Source: Chloroflexota bacterium
GTDB lineage: Bacteria > Chloroflexota > Anaerolineae > Aggregatilineales > Phototrophicaceae
DNA length: 28,857 nt
Reading direction: 5' to 3'
NCBI GenBank assembly: GCA_026706395.1
Contig: JAPOYU010000054.1
Coordinates: 51,278 to 80,134, forward strand
Notes under the pieces: generated by a model
What the model was told of the DNA's origin: nothing
Database searches by the model: none
What the model saw: only the letters and a program-made list of their open reading frames with translations
Shown: piece by piece, positions 17,988 through 25,974 of the stretch
Position numbering within the stretch: the first letter of the stretch is position 1
Layout of the letters: each line of letters opens with the position of its first letter
Made by a program: the position numbers and the translations under genes

Positions 17988-18904
17988 GCTTCGCTCTCGT
18001 CCGCTTCATCGAAGAGGCTTTCGACGAAAAACTCCGGCGTGAAGAGTACGAGATCGTCGATGCCTTCGCCCAAACCCAGATAGTGGACCGGCAGCTGCAA
18101 ATCACTGAATATGGAGAAGACCATGCCGCCTTTCGCGGTGCTGTCGAGTTTGGTCACGATCACGCCCGTGACGCCGGACGCTTCCTGGAACTTCTCCGCC
18201 TGTTGTATGGCGTTTTGCCCCGTCGTGCCATCCAGCACGAGCAAGACCTCATGTGGCGACCCAGGGACAACCTTGCCCGAAACTTCGCTGATCTTGGTCA
18301 ATTCTCTCATCAGATTGTAGTTGTTCTGCAGCCGGCCCGCTGTATCAATGATGAGAATCTCATGTCCCCGCGCTTTTGCCGCTACCGTCGCGTCGTAGAC
18401 AACAGCGCCGGGGTCGGAGCCGGGACGATTGGCGATCACGGGCACATCAATGCGGCTGCCCCAGGTTTGCAATTGCTCTATCGCCGCCGCTCGGAAGGTG
18501 TCGCCGGCGGCAATCATGACTTTGCGCCTCGAGAGGTTTTGTAGCCGGTGCGCCAGCTTGGCGATGGATGTCGTCTTCCCTGAACCGTTCACGCCGACAA
18601 CCAGGATGATAGAGAGTTCTCGTCCGGAGATATCGAGCGCCGGCGGAAACTCGAGCAGGTCCGCCAGCGTGTCTTGCAAGGCCCCTTGCAGTTGATTGGC
18701 TTTGGTCATTCCTTCGGCGCGTACGCGATCCTGCAAACTGTCGATAACTTTTACAGTGGTGTCAAAGCCGACATCCGCCTGGATCAACAAAGTCTCCATG
18801 TCGTCCCAGGTATCGTCGTCAATCTCGGTGTTGCCCAGCATCTGCGAGATTCGCCCGAAAAACGACTGGCGTGTTTTGGCGAGTCCGCGGCGGAAAACGG
18901 CCAA
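17984..18904 (-). CDS. ftsY: Signal recognition particle receptor FtsY
   Basis: FtsY is the SRP receptor GTPase that docks ribosome-nascent chains at the membrane. With the start used here it is 306 residues: helical N domain (about 1-85) and G domain with P-loop GVNGSGKTT (104-112), AAGDTFRAAAIEQL, IIDTAGR, TKLDSTAKGG and the C-terminal LGLGEGIDDL. The frame is open upstream to 19078, but a promoter at 18944-18972 lies inside that extension. AGGAG (18914-18918) sits 9 nt before a TTG at 18904, giving MAVFRRGLAKTRQSFF, which aligns with short NG-type FtsY. It lacks the long acidic A domain of E. coli. First gene of the ftsY-SpoU-prfB unit. Confidence 0.96.
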   Translation of the reverse strand: MAVFRRGLAKTRQSFFGRISQMLGNTEIDDDTWDDMETLLIQADVGFDTTVKVIDSLQDRVRAEGMTKANQLQGALQDTLADLLEFPPALDISGRELSIILVVGVNGSGKTTSIAKLAHRLQNLSRRKVMIAAGDTFRAAAIEQLQTWGSRIDVPVIANRPGSDPGAVVYDATVAAKARGHEILIIDTAGRLQNNYNLMRELTKISEVSGKVVPGSPHEVLLVLDGTTGQNAIQQAEKFQEASGVTGVIVTKLDSTAKGGMVFSIFSDLQLPVHYLGLGEGIDDLVLFTPEFFVESLFDEADESEA

Positions 18905-18943
18905 GTTCCCTTGCTCCTGCGTTCGGAGTGAACACGAGCCGCG

Positions 18944-18972
18944 ATTATACAAGTCGGCTGCCTGGTGGACAA
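18944..18972 (-). promoter_or_regulatory. Promoter of the ftsY operon
   Basis: On the minus strand, TTGTCC (18967-18972) and a perfect TATAAT (18944-18949) are separated by 17 nt. The transcript would start near 18937, about 33 nt before the TTG of ftsY. Confidence 0.7.
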
Positions 18973-18978
18973 TGCGCG

Positions 18979-19008
18979 TTCGTGCAGATACCGATATTGC
19001 TGTATAAT
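18979..19008 (+). promoter_or_regulatory. Promoter of the FHA-HNH-helicase operon
   Basis: A perfect -10 TATAAT at 19003-19008 is preceded 18 nt upstream by a weak -35, TTCGTG (18979-18984). Transcription near 19015 would give a leader of about 50 nt. It lies back to back with the ftsY promoter, and the two -35 boxes are only 6 nt apart. Confidence 0.55.
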
Positions 19009-19065
19009 AGTTGAGGATTAGACGAATAATGCTGGTCTCAAAACGTTGAGCAAGGGTGCTCTTAA

Positions 19066-19761
19066 ATGGCCCAATCAACCGATGAATTTCCAGTCATCGT
19101 TTGGCTGGATGGCTCGCTGTCCAACCCGCATTGGGTGGTGGATCAGGCGGAAATGGTGCTCGGGCGCGACGATGGCTGCGAGATTGTCATTCCCGTGCGG
19201 CAAATCTCGCGGCAGCACCTGCGAATCGTAATGGATGGCGGCGCCTGTGTCATAGAAGACCTGCGCAGCAAAAACGGCACCTGGGTCAATGGATACCGCT
19301 TGACCGGCATGCGGCAGTTGGAAGACGGCGATGAGATACGCGTCGCCAAAGGCATTCGCCTGCGCTTTGTCGGCTCGGGCGCGACCGCCCCGGCGACTAC
19401 CCGCGTCCTGCCCGATGTGATCCCTTCTGGCGCCATGACCGGCCTGCGCTTGCGTCTCGACCCGGAGTCGAGGCAGGTCCTCATTCGCGACGAGATGGTC
19501 GACCCGCCGTTGAGCTTGCCGCAGTACCGCCTTCTGGAGATATTGTTCGCCAGCCAGGGGGGCGTTTGCAGTCGGAGCGATGTGGTCGATGCCGTATGGC
19601 CCGATGCCATGGGCGTCGGGGTCAGCGAACAGGCCATTGATGCATTGGTGCGCCGTCTGCGCGATCGACTGTCGGAATTGGACCCCGAACATCAATATAT
19701 CGTCACCGTTCGCGGCCACGGCTTCCGCCTTGATAACCCTCGGGAAGTACCCGCTGAATGA
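19066..19761 (+). CDS. FHA domain protein with C-terminal OmpR-type winged helix
   Basis: A 231-residue protein with an FHA domain at about 10-105 (LGRDDGCEIVIP, RQISRQHLRI, DLRSKNGTWVNG), which binds phosphothreonine peptides. A Trans_reg_C winged helix follows at about 135-225 (LSLPQYRLLEILFASQG, VSEQAIDALVRRLRDRL, IVTVRGHGFRL). It has no receiver domain, so DNA binding would be controlled through a Ser/Thr-kinase signal rather than aspartate phosphorylation. That regulatory role is inferred from the domains. The ATG is preceded by AAGGGTG. The stop overlaps the start of the HNH gene (ATGA), placing it first in a three-gene operon. Confidence 0.88.
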   Translation: MAQSTDEFPVIVWLDGSLSNPHWVVDQAEMVLGRDDGCEIVIPVRQISRQHLRIVMDGGACVIEDLRSKNGTWVNGYRLTGMRQLEDGDEIRVAKGIRLRFVGSGATAPATTRVLPDVIPSGAMTGLRLRLDPESRQVLIRDEMVDPPLSLPQYRLLEILFASQGGVCSRSDVVDAVWPDAMGVGVSEQAIDALVRRLRDRLSELDPEHQYIVTVRGHGFRLDNPREVPAE

Positions 19762-20222
19762 TCTATCAGGACATCCTGGATAAGCCTGCGCTGGAACGTT
19801 ATGCGGCGGAGCTGAACGCGAGAGCGCGCAGATGCAGTGCGCATGGCGAGCTTGATGTCCCCGGCTTGCGCGACCGCATCTTGGAATCGGGCGGGCGCTG
19901 TGAGTGGTGCGGCGGGGGGCTTGTGCAAGCTCCCTTCGAGTTGGATCATGTCCTAAGCCTGAAACAGGGCGGCGCCAATACGGCCGGCAATCTCGCCGTA
20001 GCTTGTCCGACATGCAATCGGCGCAAAGGGCAAAAGCATCCGGCTCGTTTTGCGGCGGAAATCTACAGTTCAACCGGCCATCGCACCGCCCTCGTAGACA
20101 AAATTCTGCAGCACTTTGAGTTGGAGCCGCGTGAGCAGATGTCGCTGTTCGCCGGCGAGAAGCGAGAACATGAACATTCTGAAACTCTGGGCTTGGACGA
20201 TCAGCCGCAGTATCGCTGGTGA
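19758..20222 (+). CDS. HNH endonuclease
   Basis: A 154-residue protein with a complete HNH (beta-beta-alpha-metal) core. The zinc-type cysteines are C48, C51, C83 and C86, the catalytic His is H64 in ELDHVLSLKQGG, and N78 and N87 lie in GNLAVACPTCNRRKG. About 45 residues precede the core. A tail of about 55 residues, ending in an acidic/His stretch, has no recognised motif. HNH domains cut DNA, or occasionally RNA, with a single metal ion. The target is unknown. Both ends are coupled: ATGA with the FHA gene and GTGA with the helicase gene, so it is probably made in step with both. No methyltransferase is nearby, which argues against a classical restriction system. Confidence 0.88.
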   Translation: MIYQDILDKPALERYAAELNARARRCSAHGELDVPGLRDRILESGGRCEWCGGGLVQAPFELDHVLSLKQGGANTAGNLAVACPTCNRRKGQKHPARFAAEIYSSTGHRTALVDKILQHFELEPREQMSLFAGEKREHEHSETLGLDDQPQYRW

Positions 20223-22387
20223 CCGCCAGAGTAATCGCGACACAGGGAAATCTTGGGAGCTTGCATTTGGAATCGACAATCGAATTAGAGCATGAACGCC
20301 ACCCGCTAAAGGCCGTTGATGATGGCGAAGCCTGGCGGAGCCTATTGCAGCTTTGTGGCGAGCAAACGCGCGAAGGCGCGCCAACAGCGCGTGAAGACGA
20401 TCCGATAGAAAAGCACGTATGCTCGCGCAGTTACACCCTCAAACAAGCGGCGAAGCTGGTCGGCGTCGGCGCCGACACGTTGCGTGTTGCCGCGGCTGAA
20501 TTGGCTCTGGACAGCTTCCTTGATCCGCGCGGCAAACTGCGCTTTCCCGTTTACACTTTCAAGCCAACGGCGGCCGACCCCGATCTTAGAGAGATGATCG
20601 CCGGCTACGAACGTCTGCAACTCAAGGATTTGCGCGCCGTGCTGGATATGAATCAGCGCATGCTGGATCGGCAGATGCGCGACGCCGGCCTGTCGCCGAA
20701 GCGTCTGGTCTGGCGTGATGTAAGAGGCTTGTGGGCTTTACCCGACACCTTCGCTGAATACAAGCAGTTGCTTGAAGCGCGGGATGACCAGGTCGATCGC
20801 GGCAAAGGAAAACGGCGCGGCGGCAAAGCTCGGCGGCGGCGCAAGCGTGACGCGCAGGCCAGGCTGCGCAATCGCCTGATAGATGCCTTTCCCAAGTGGC
20901 GCAATGCCTGGCGCGACCAGCAGCAGCTTTATCTGCACATTGGCGAGCCCAACAGCGGCAAGACCTATGATGCCTTGCAAGCGCTCAAAGAGGCCGGCTC
21001 GGGCTGGTATCTGGCGCCCCTGCGTCTGCTGGCTTATGAGATTTACGACCGCCTCAACGACGAAGGCGTCGCCTGCAATCTGTTGACCGGCGAAGAGTAC
21101 ATGCCGGTTGAAGGTGCGCGCATAACAGCGGCGACCATCGAAATGTTCAATGCGAATGAAAGTGGCGCCTGCGTCATCATCGATGAGGCTCAGATGCTGG
21201 CCGATGCCGATCGCGGCTGGGCTTGGACGCGCGCTTTCATGGAATCAGCCGCGCCCGAGATGCATATCATCGGTCCGCCCACCGCCCGTCACCTGATCGA
21301 AGTGCTGGCCGCGGCGGCGGAGATTCCCTGCCAACTGGTCGAACATCAGCGCCTGGCGCCGATCGCCCTCGCCGAACGGCACTTTACTCTGGAGTCCCTG
21401 CCGGCGTCGACAATTTTGGTCGCTTTCTCGCGCAAGGCTGTGCTCGACCTGAAAATGAAACTCGAGCGGCTCGGCCGCGCCGTATCAGTCGTCTACGGCA
21501 GTCTGCCGCCGGAAGTGCGGCGGCGCCAAGCGGATCGATTTGCCGAGGGCGAGACCGATATATGTGTGGCGACCGATGCCGTAGGCATGGGGCTGAATCT
21601 GCCGGCCGATGTCGTCTGCTTTTATGAAGTGGAGAAGTTCGACGGCAAAGATGACCGTCGGCTCTACCCGAGCGAAGTGCATCAGATAGGCGGCCGCGCT
21701 GGGCGCTATGGCATGTCGACGACCGGCTTGATCGCCGCCGCCAATCGACATGATATGGCCGTCATCCGCGAGCTTTATCAGCAGCAGCCGGACAACTTGA
21801 CTTTCGCCCGCGTCGCCCCCACTGTTGACGACCTCAATCTGATTCCGGGCAGCCTCGCCGACCAGCTCACGCAATGGGCCGAGCTAAAGTCCATCCCGGA
21901 CGAGCTGCGCGCGGTAATCACCACTGCCGACATGGATGAGCGCATCGAACTGGCGAAAATGCTTTCCGAGGGCGATATCAAGAAACTGGGCTTGGCCGGC
22001 GCGCTCCAACTGGTGAATGCGCCGACGCGTAAAGGCACTCGGGCTTACTGGCTCGACTGCGCGCATATGATCCTGGAGGGGTACCAGATTCCCTTGCCCG
22101 ACGACGCGCCCGCGCCGATTCGAGACGGCGGCGATCTGGAAGCGACGGAATACTCAATCGCTTGCGCCGATATCTATTTGTGGCTGTCGAGACGGCAGGA
22201 GTTCACGCAATTCTGTGAAGCGCATACCCGGGTGCGCGAAGAACGGCGCGAATGGTCGCTTTCGATCGATGAGGCCCTACTGCGCAATCTCAACACCGCG
22301 CAGCGCTGCCGAACCTGCGGGGCGCCCCTGCCATCCCGGCATCGTTACCGCATCTGCGACAGATGCTTTGACCGCAGGCGCTACTAA
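20219..22387 (+). CDS. SUV3-like superfamily 2 nucleic-acid helicase with N-terminal HTH-like domain
   Basis: A 722-residue helicase. The core resembles the SUV3 group (mitochondrial degradosome helicase): Walker A GEPNSGKTY (242-250), motif II DEAQM (322-326), motif V ATDAVGMGLNLP (451-462), and motif VI HQIGGRAGRYG (488-498). Residues 71-111 (YTLKQAAKLVGVGADTLR, then GKLRFP) look like a MerR/excisionase-type helix-turn-helix. An Arg/Lys-rich linker follows at about 193-219. The C-terminus carries a four-Cys zinc motif (C697, C700, C713, C716). It should unwind RNA or RNA-DNA duplexes, but the N-terminal fold points to DNA contact. GTG start overlapping the HNH stop (GTGA). Its 3' end overlaps rnc by 4 bp, convergent. 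Confidence 0.85.
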   Translation: MTARVIATQGNLGSLHLESTIELEHERHPLKAVDDGEAWRSLLQLCGEQTREGAPTAREDDPIEKHVCSRSYTLKQAAKLVGVGADTLRVAAAELALDSFLDPRGKLRFPVYTFKPTAADPDLREMIAGYERLQLKDLRAVLDMNQRMLDRQMRDAGLSPKRLVWRDVRGLWALPDTFAEYKQLLEARDDQVDRGKGKRRGGKARRRRKRDAQARLRNRLIDAFPKWRNAWRDQQQLYLHIGEPNSGKTYDALQALKEAGSGWYLAPLRLLAYEIYDRLNDEGVACNLLTGEEYMPVEGARITAATIEMFNANESGACVIIDEAQMLADADRGWAWTRAFMESAAPEMHIIGPPTARHLIEVLAAAAEIPCQLVEHQRLAPIALAERHFTLESLPASTILVAFSRKAVLDLKMKLERLGRAVSVVYGSLPPEVRRRQADRFAEGETDICVATDAVGMGLNLPADVVCFYEVEKFDGKDDRRLYPSEVHQIGGRAGRYGMSTTGLIAAANRHDMAVIRELYQQQPDNLTFARVAPTVDDLNLIPGSLADQLTQWAELKSIPDELRAVITTADMDERIELAKMLSEGDIKKLGLAGALQLVNAPTRKGTRAYWLDCAHMILEGYQIPLPDDAPAPIRDGGDLEATEYSIACADIYLWLSRRQEFTQFCEAHTRVREERREWSLSIDEALLRNLNTAQRCRTCGAPLPSRHRYRICDRCFDRRRY

Positions 22388-23124
22388 GCATCCGGATCGT
22401 TTTTCAACGAGTCCGGCAGGCCATCCGCATCAAGCCGGCGCAAGGCATCGGCAGCCGCATTTTGAGCGGCGCTTCTTTTGCTCGGTCCCCGCCCGCTGCC
22501 GATGATGGATTCAGCCAATGTTACCTGGACGCGGAACTCCTTATCATGCTCGGGGCCTTCCGCTCCAACCACCGTGTAGTCTGGCATGAGTCCCAGTTGC
22601 GCCTGCGCGCGTTCCTGCAATTCGCTGCGGGAATCAATCTGCCGGTTGTTCGCAATGATGTCTTCCAGCAAGGCAAGCAAAGACGGCGTGACAAAGTCGG
22701 CAACAGCGCCCAGGCCGCGGTCCAGATACATCGCGCCGATCACCGCTTCGAAGCCGCGGCAAAGCGTGCTCTGCCGTTCACGTCCACCGCTGATTTCCTC
22801 ACCATGGCCCAGCAAGAGAAAGTCGCCAAGACGAAACTTGGCGCCAATTTGCGCCAGCGACTCCGTCTTGACCAGTGACGCGCGCAATTGCGTCAGCCCA
22901 CCTTCGCTTATATGGGGAAAGCGCCGGTAGAGCATATCGGCGACGACAGCGTCAAGTACCGCGTCGCCCAGAAACTCGAGCCGCTCATTATCCTCAAGTT
23001 CCGCGCTGCCGGGGTATTCGTTGACGAATGAACTGTGGGTCAGCGCCTGCCGCAGCAAACTTGGATCCTTGAATTGGACGCCGATGAGCGCTTCAAAGGC
23101 GGATGTGCTGTTGTCTTGGCTCAT
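22384..23124 (-). CDS. rnc: Ribonuclease III
   Basis: A 246-residue double-stranded-RNA endonuclease with nuclease domain at about 10-155 and dsRBD at about 168-236 (GRGPSKRSAAQNAAADALRR). The signature NERLEFLGDAVLDAV gives E47 and D54. E74 lies in ISEGGL, and the last catalytic Glu is E126 in GFEAVIGAMYLD. The position equivalent to E. coli Asp114, normally in A-D-x-x-E, is Arg123 here (LCRGFEA), which is unusual. Family role: processing of rRNA precursors and decay of structured RNA. It is the last gene of the minus-strand unit after moaD-moaE (27-nt gap). The 3' end overlaps the SUV3-like helicase gene. Identity is certain; full activity is an open question. Confidence 0.95.
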   Translation of the reverse strand: MSQDNSTSAFEALIGVQFKDPSLLRQALTHSSFVNEYPGSAELEDNERLEFLGDAVLDAVVADMLYRRFPHISEGGLTQLRASLVKTESLAQIGAKFRLGDFLLLGHGEEISGGRERQSTLCRGFEAVIGAMYLDRGLGAVADFVTPSLLALLEDIIANNRQIDSRSELQERAQAQLGLMPDYTVVGAEGPEHDKEFRVQVTLAESIIGSGRGPSKRSAAQNAAADALRRLDADGLPDSLKNDPDA

Positions 23125-23151
23125 AACATCTCGTGATCGAGGACCTCAGGC

Positions 23152-23871
23152 TCAGCCTCTATCGACGGGCGCGGGTCGATACTCGCCTTCAATCCAGGTT
23201 TCGCCGCTGACGCCGACTTCTTTCTTCCAGACGGGTACGATCTCTTTCAGCCGGTCGATGCCATAACGCGCCGCTTCGAAACAGCCATCATCGCGGTGCG
23301 GCGAGGAACAGGCGCAGAGCACCGTATTATCGCCCACTTTCAGCGCGCCGATGCGCTGGATAATGGCGATGCCTTCCACCTTCGGCCAATTTTCGCGGAT
23401 CTCCGCCGCCACCTGTTTCATCTTGGCCAGCGCCATCGGTTCGTAGGCCTCATACTCCAGGTGGTCCGTACGCGGCAGGTGGCCGTCTTTTGCCGTCCGA
23501 CCGCGGACCGTGCCGGTAAACAGGCATACCGCGCCGCTGCGCTCGGTAGTGACGGCGGCGACGATCTCGTCATGGTCGAAGGGCTCGCGCGGCAAGCGAA
23601 AAATCTCCGGGCGCTCGGTCTCGCCACCGCTCACTGGCGGGAAGAACGCCACCTCGTCGCCATCGCCGATGCGATCCTGATCAAAGGCGAACTCCTCATT
23701 AATCGCCGCCAAGGCAACCTTGAGATTGTCCGCCGCCGCTGGATAACGCTCAGTCAGCTCCCCGCGCAGACGCTCGATCGTGCCGGCCCCATCGTCGAGG
23801 TCCAAGCTCAGTTGCCGCGCGCCCACGACATCTCGCAGCGTCGCAAAGAATAGCACCGTGATACGCATCAT
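23152..23871 (-). CDS. moaX: Fused MoaD-MoaE molybdopterin synthase
   Basis: One 239-residue polypeptide carries both subunits of molybdopterin synthase. Residues 1-83 are MoaD-like ([14 protein letters not shown] ... [11 protein letters not shown]) and end in Gly82-Gly83, which in free MoaD must be the C-terminus to carry the sulfur as a thiocarboxylate. Residues about 95-230 are Moa[19 protein letters not shown], the HRD of [12 protein letters not shown], and the active-site lysine in VWKKE (K216/K217). A similar fusion is known from mycobacteria (MoaX), where cleavage after the Gly-Gly frees MoaD. By analogy this protein should need cleavage between 83 and 84. The ATG overlaps the moaC stop (ATGA). 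The enzyme converts cyclic pyranopterin monophosphate to molybdopterin. Confidence 0.94.
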   Translation of the reverse strand: MMRITVLFFATLRDVVGARQLSLDLDDGAGTIERLRGELTERYPAAADNLKVALAAINEEFAFDQDRIGDGDEVAFFPPVSGGETERPEIFRLPREPFDHDEIVAAVTTERSGAVCLFTGTVRGRTAKDGHLPRTDHLEYEAYEPMALAKMKQVAAEIRENWPKVEGIAIIQRIGALKVGDNTVLCACSSPHRDDGCFEAARYGIDRLKEIVPVWKKEVGVSGETWIEGEYRPAPVDRG

Positions 23872-24362
23872 CGCCTCTGCTCGTCCGCCACATAGTCGCC
23901 GCGGGCGCCGCCGCGCTTTTCCAGCAGCCTGATATCGCTGATGCGCATGCCGCGGTCGACCGCCTTCGCCATGTCATAGATGGTCAGCGCCGCCACCGAT
24001 ACCGCGGTCAGCGCTTCCATTTCCACGCCCGTCTTGCCCGATGTCTTGACCGTCGCCTCGATCTCGATTGCTGACTCCGCTTCGTTCAACCGCAATTCAA
24101 GCGCGATGCTGTTCAGCGGCAGCGGGTGACACAGCGGGATCAGCTCAGCCGTCCGCTTCGCCGCCATCACACCAGCGATACGCGCTACCGAAAGCACATC
24201 GCCTTTCTTGATGTCGCCGTCTCGAATCAGCCGCAACGTCTCCGCCTTCATCATGACTCGCCCGCCCGCCCGCGCCATACGCTGCGTATCGGCTTTGCCG
24301 CCAACATCCACCATGACGGCCTTTCCCTGCTCATCGAGATGCGTCAGCTGCTTGTCGGTCAT
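23868..24362 (-). CDS. moaC: Cyclic pyranopterin monophosphate synthase MoaC
   Basis: MoaC makes cyclic pyranopterin monophosphate from the product of the radical-SAM enzyme MoaA, which is not in this window. The 164-residue protein is of normal length and carries [10 protein letters not shown] (75-84), [18 protein letters not shown] (110-127) and the catalytic Asp/Lys pair in YDMAKAVD (D130, K133). Its start overlaps the stop of the one-TM protein gene (ATGA), and its own stop overlaps moaD-moaE, whose product acts next in the pathway. Confidence 0.96.
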   Translation of the reverse strand: MTDKQLTHLDEQGKAVMVDVGGKADTQRMARAGGRVMMKAETLRLIRDGDIKKGDVLSVARIAGVMAAKRTAELIPLCHPLPLNSIALELRLNEAESAIEIEATVKTSGKTGVEMEALTAVSVAALTIYDMAKAVDRGMRISDIRLLEKRGGARGDYVADEQRR

Positions 24363-25042
24363 GGCCGCGCTTCAATCGCTATTTCTTCCGAGAAAACCAC
24401 ATCCTCGCTCAATATCGCCAGCCCTTGGTCCGGGTAAATCAGGCGTGTTCCTTCACTCTGCGGCTGATGCTCGCCCGCGATCGTCATCCGGTACCAGGCG
24501 CGTAGTGTCCCGCCATCGCTTATCATCGCTGTCGACGCCCTGACTTCAAGCTCGTGCAGGCATGTCTGCCGCGGACCGAGAAAACGAATGTCGCTTTCGG
24601 CATATCCGGTGGCGTCCGGTTTGGCGCGTTCGACGCCGCCCTCCGCCGGTGGCGGGTCAATAATGACGCCCAGCCCATTGCTGCTGTCCTCTTCGCCCGC
24701 CACCACCACGTTTTCCCCCTGATACAGGATTGGCACGCTGCCCAGTGATTGATTCGTCAGCGAAAGTCGGATGCTCAATCCGCCGTCTTCGCCGATGCCG
24801 CTCGCCGCAACCTCCAGCCGCAGCGGGTCAACTGCCGAACGCCCCAATATCGATTGATGCGCCGCCAAATCACTGGCCGCGGGCAGACCTTCGCAAGCTA
24901 CCCCACCCAGCAGACCGGGCGAGAAATTCCTGAGAAATTCCGGCAAGCGTTCCGGTAAAATAAATACCGCGAGGATTACCAACAGGATGATGCCGATGCT
25001 TGTGTTGGGATTGTCCCGGTCCAGTCTTGGCAAGGCGATCAA
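24359..25042 (-). CDS. Single-pass membrane protein of unknown function
   Basis: A 227-residue protein with a short cytoplasmic N-terminus (about 14 residues), one transmembrane helix at about 15-31 ([16 protein letters not shown]) and an exported C-terminal domain rich in beta-strand patterns, with Gly/Pro-containing loops and an [12 protein letters not shown] segment. I recognise no family. The extracellular part has a strand arrangement reminiscent of immunoglobulin-like or DUF-type accessory domains, but this is only an impression. The start is a TTG overlapping the miaA stop (TTGA). Its stop overlaps the moaC start, so it is coupled on both sides, though nothing in the sequence links it to tRNA or molybdenum-cofactor biochemistry. 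Confidence 0.75.
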   Translation of the reverse strand: MIALPRLDRDNPNTSIGIILLVILAVFILPERLPEFLRNFSPGLLGGVACEGLPAASDLAAHQSILGRSAVDPLRLEVAASGIGEDGGLSIRLSLTNQSLGSVPILYQGENVVVAGEEDSSNGLGVIIDPPPAEGGVERAKPDATGYAESDIRFLGPRQTCLHELEVRASTAMISDGGTLRAWYRMTIAGEHQPQSEGTRLIYPDQGLAILSEDVVFSEEIAIEARP

Positions 25043-25974
25043 TCACCCAGGGCTAGCCATTCCTGCAGCTTGCGCGCCAGCGCGTCTACGTCCAAGTCCT
25101 CCACATTATGCCATAGAATGCCATTGTCGTGACCGCGGAACCAGACATCCTGCCGCCGTATGAATTCGTGTGTGCTGAACTTCGTGCGTTCAACCGCCTC
25201 TTCCAGCGCCACCCCATCGAGAACATGCCCGGCGATTTCCAGGTAGCCCAAACCCGTCATCGCGGGCAAGCCGCGGTCATAGCCCATGTCCAGCAGAGCT
25301 CGTACCTCGGCGACGAATCCCGCCGCGATCATCTCGTCAACGCGCGCGTCAACCCGCGGATACAAGATCGACCGCGGCAGCATCAAGCCAAGCCGAAGGA
25401 TGCGATAGGGTGGCGGACGCTTGACCTGTAATGCGCTGATCGCTCGGCCCGTCAGCATCTGCACTTCCAGCGCGCGTATCACTCGGCGCGTATTGTTTGG
25501 GTGGATCCTCTCGGCCGATAAAGGATCTACTCGCCGCAGCCTGTCATGCAGCCCTTGCGGAGAAGTCGCCTCAGCATATTCCTCCAGCTCAGCGCGCAGT
25601 CCTGGATTGGGCGGGACGCGCGGTATTCCCCAGCCTTCTTCCACCGCCGTGATGTACTGTCCGCTGCCGCCCACCAGAAATGGGGACTTTCCGCGTTCAT
25701 GCAAGCCGTCAATTGCCTTGTAGGCCGCATCTTGATACTCGGCCAGGCCGAGATTGTAATCCGGCGGCGCCATGTCGATGAGATGATGGGGGATCAGGGC
25801 TTGCTGCTCGACGGTCGGCTTGGCTGTGCCGATATCCATGTGGCGATAAATCTGCCGGCTGTCCGCGCCGATGATCTCGCCATCCAGCCGTCCCGCCAGG
25901 TCGATCGCCAAGCGCGTCTTGCCCACGCCGGTGGGACCCAGAATGATGACCAGCGGCCGCGCTTCACCAGTCAA
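25039..25974 (-). CDS. miaA: tRNA dimethylallyltransferase MiaA
   Basis: MiaA transfers a dimethylallyl group to N6 of A37 in tRNAs that read codons starting with U. Motifs: P-loop LGPTGVGKT (12-20), ADSRQIYRHMDIGTAKP (37-53), HHLIDMAPPD, GGSGQYITAV and RVIRALEV. The length of 311 residues is normal. Three in-frame starts exist: ATG 25989, ATG 25978-25980 and TTG 25974. Only the TTG has a well-spaced Shine-Dalgarno (GGAGG at 25981-25985, 6 nt upstream), so it is used here; the ATG at 25989 would add five residues. The start lies within the end of yraN, so the two genes overlap slightly and are probably coupled. Confidence 0.95.
   Translation of the reverse strand: MTGEARPLVIILGPTGVGKTRLAIDLAGRLDGEIIGADSRQIYRHMDIGTAKPTVEQQALIPHHLIDMAPPDYNLGLAEYQDAAYKAIDGLHERGKSPFLVGGSGQYITAVEEGWGIPRVPPNPGLRAELEEYAEATSPQGLHDRLRRVDPLSAERIHPNNTRRVIRALEVQMLTGRAISALQVKRPPPYRILRLGLMLPRSILYPRVDARVDEMIAAGFVAEVRALLDMGYDRGLPAMTGLGYLEIAGHVLDGVALEEAVERTKFSTHEFIRRQDVWFRGHDNGILWHNVEDLDVDALARKLQEWLALGD

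Noticed and set aside
18905..19078. N-terminal extension of FtsY
   Set aside because: The frame is open, but a TTGTCC-N17-TATAAT promoter lies inside it and a TTG with AGGAG at 18904 gives the family-like N-terminus.
19758..20222. HNH gene as a homing endonuclease or restriction enzyme
   Set aside because: It is not inside an intron or intein, no interrupted host gene is seen, and no methyltransferase lies nearby. Coupling with the FHA and helicase genes suggests another role.
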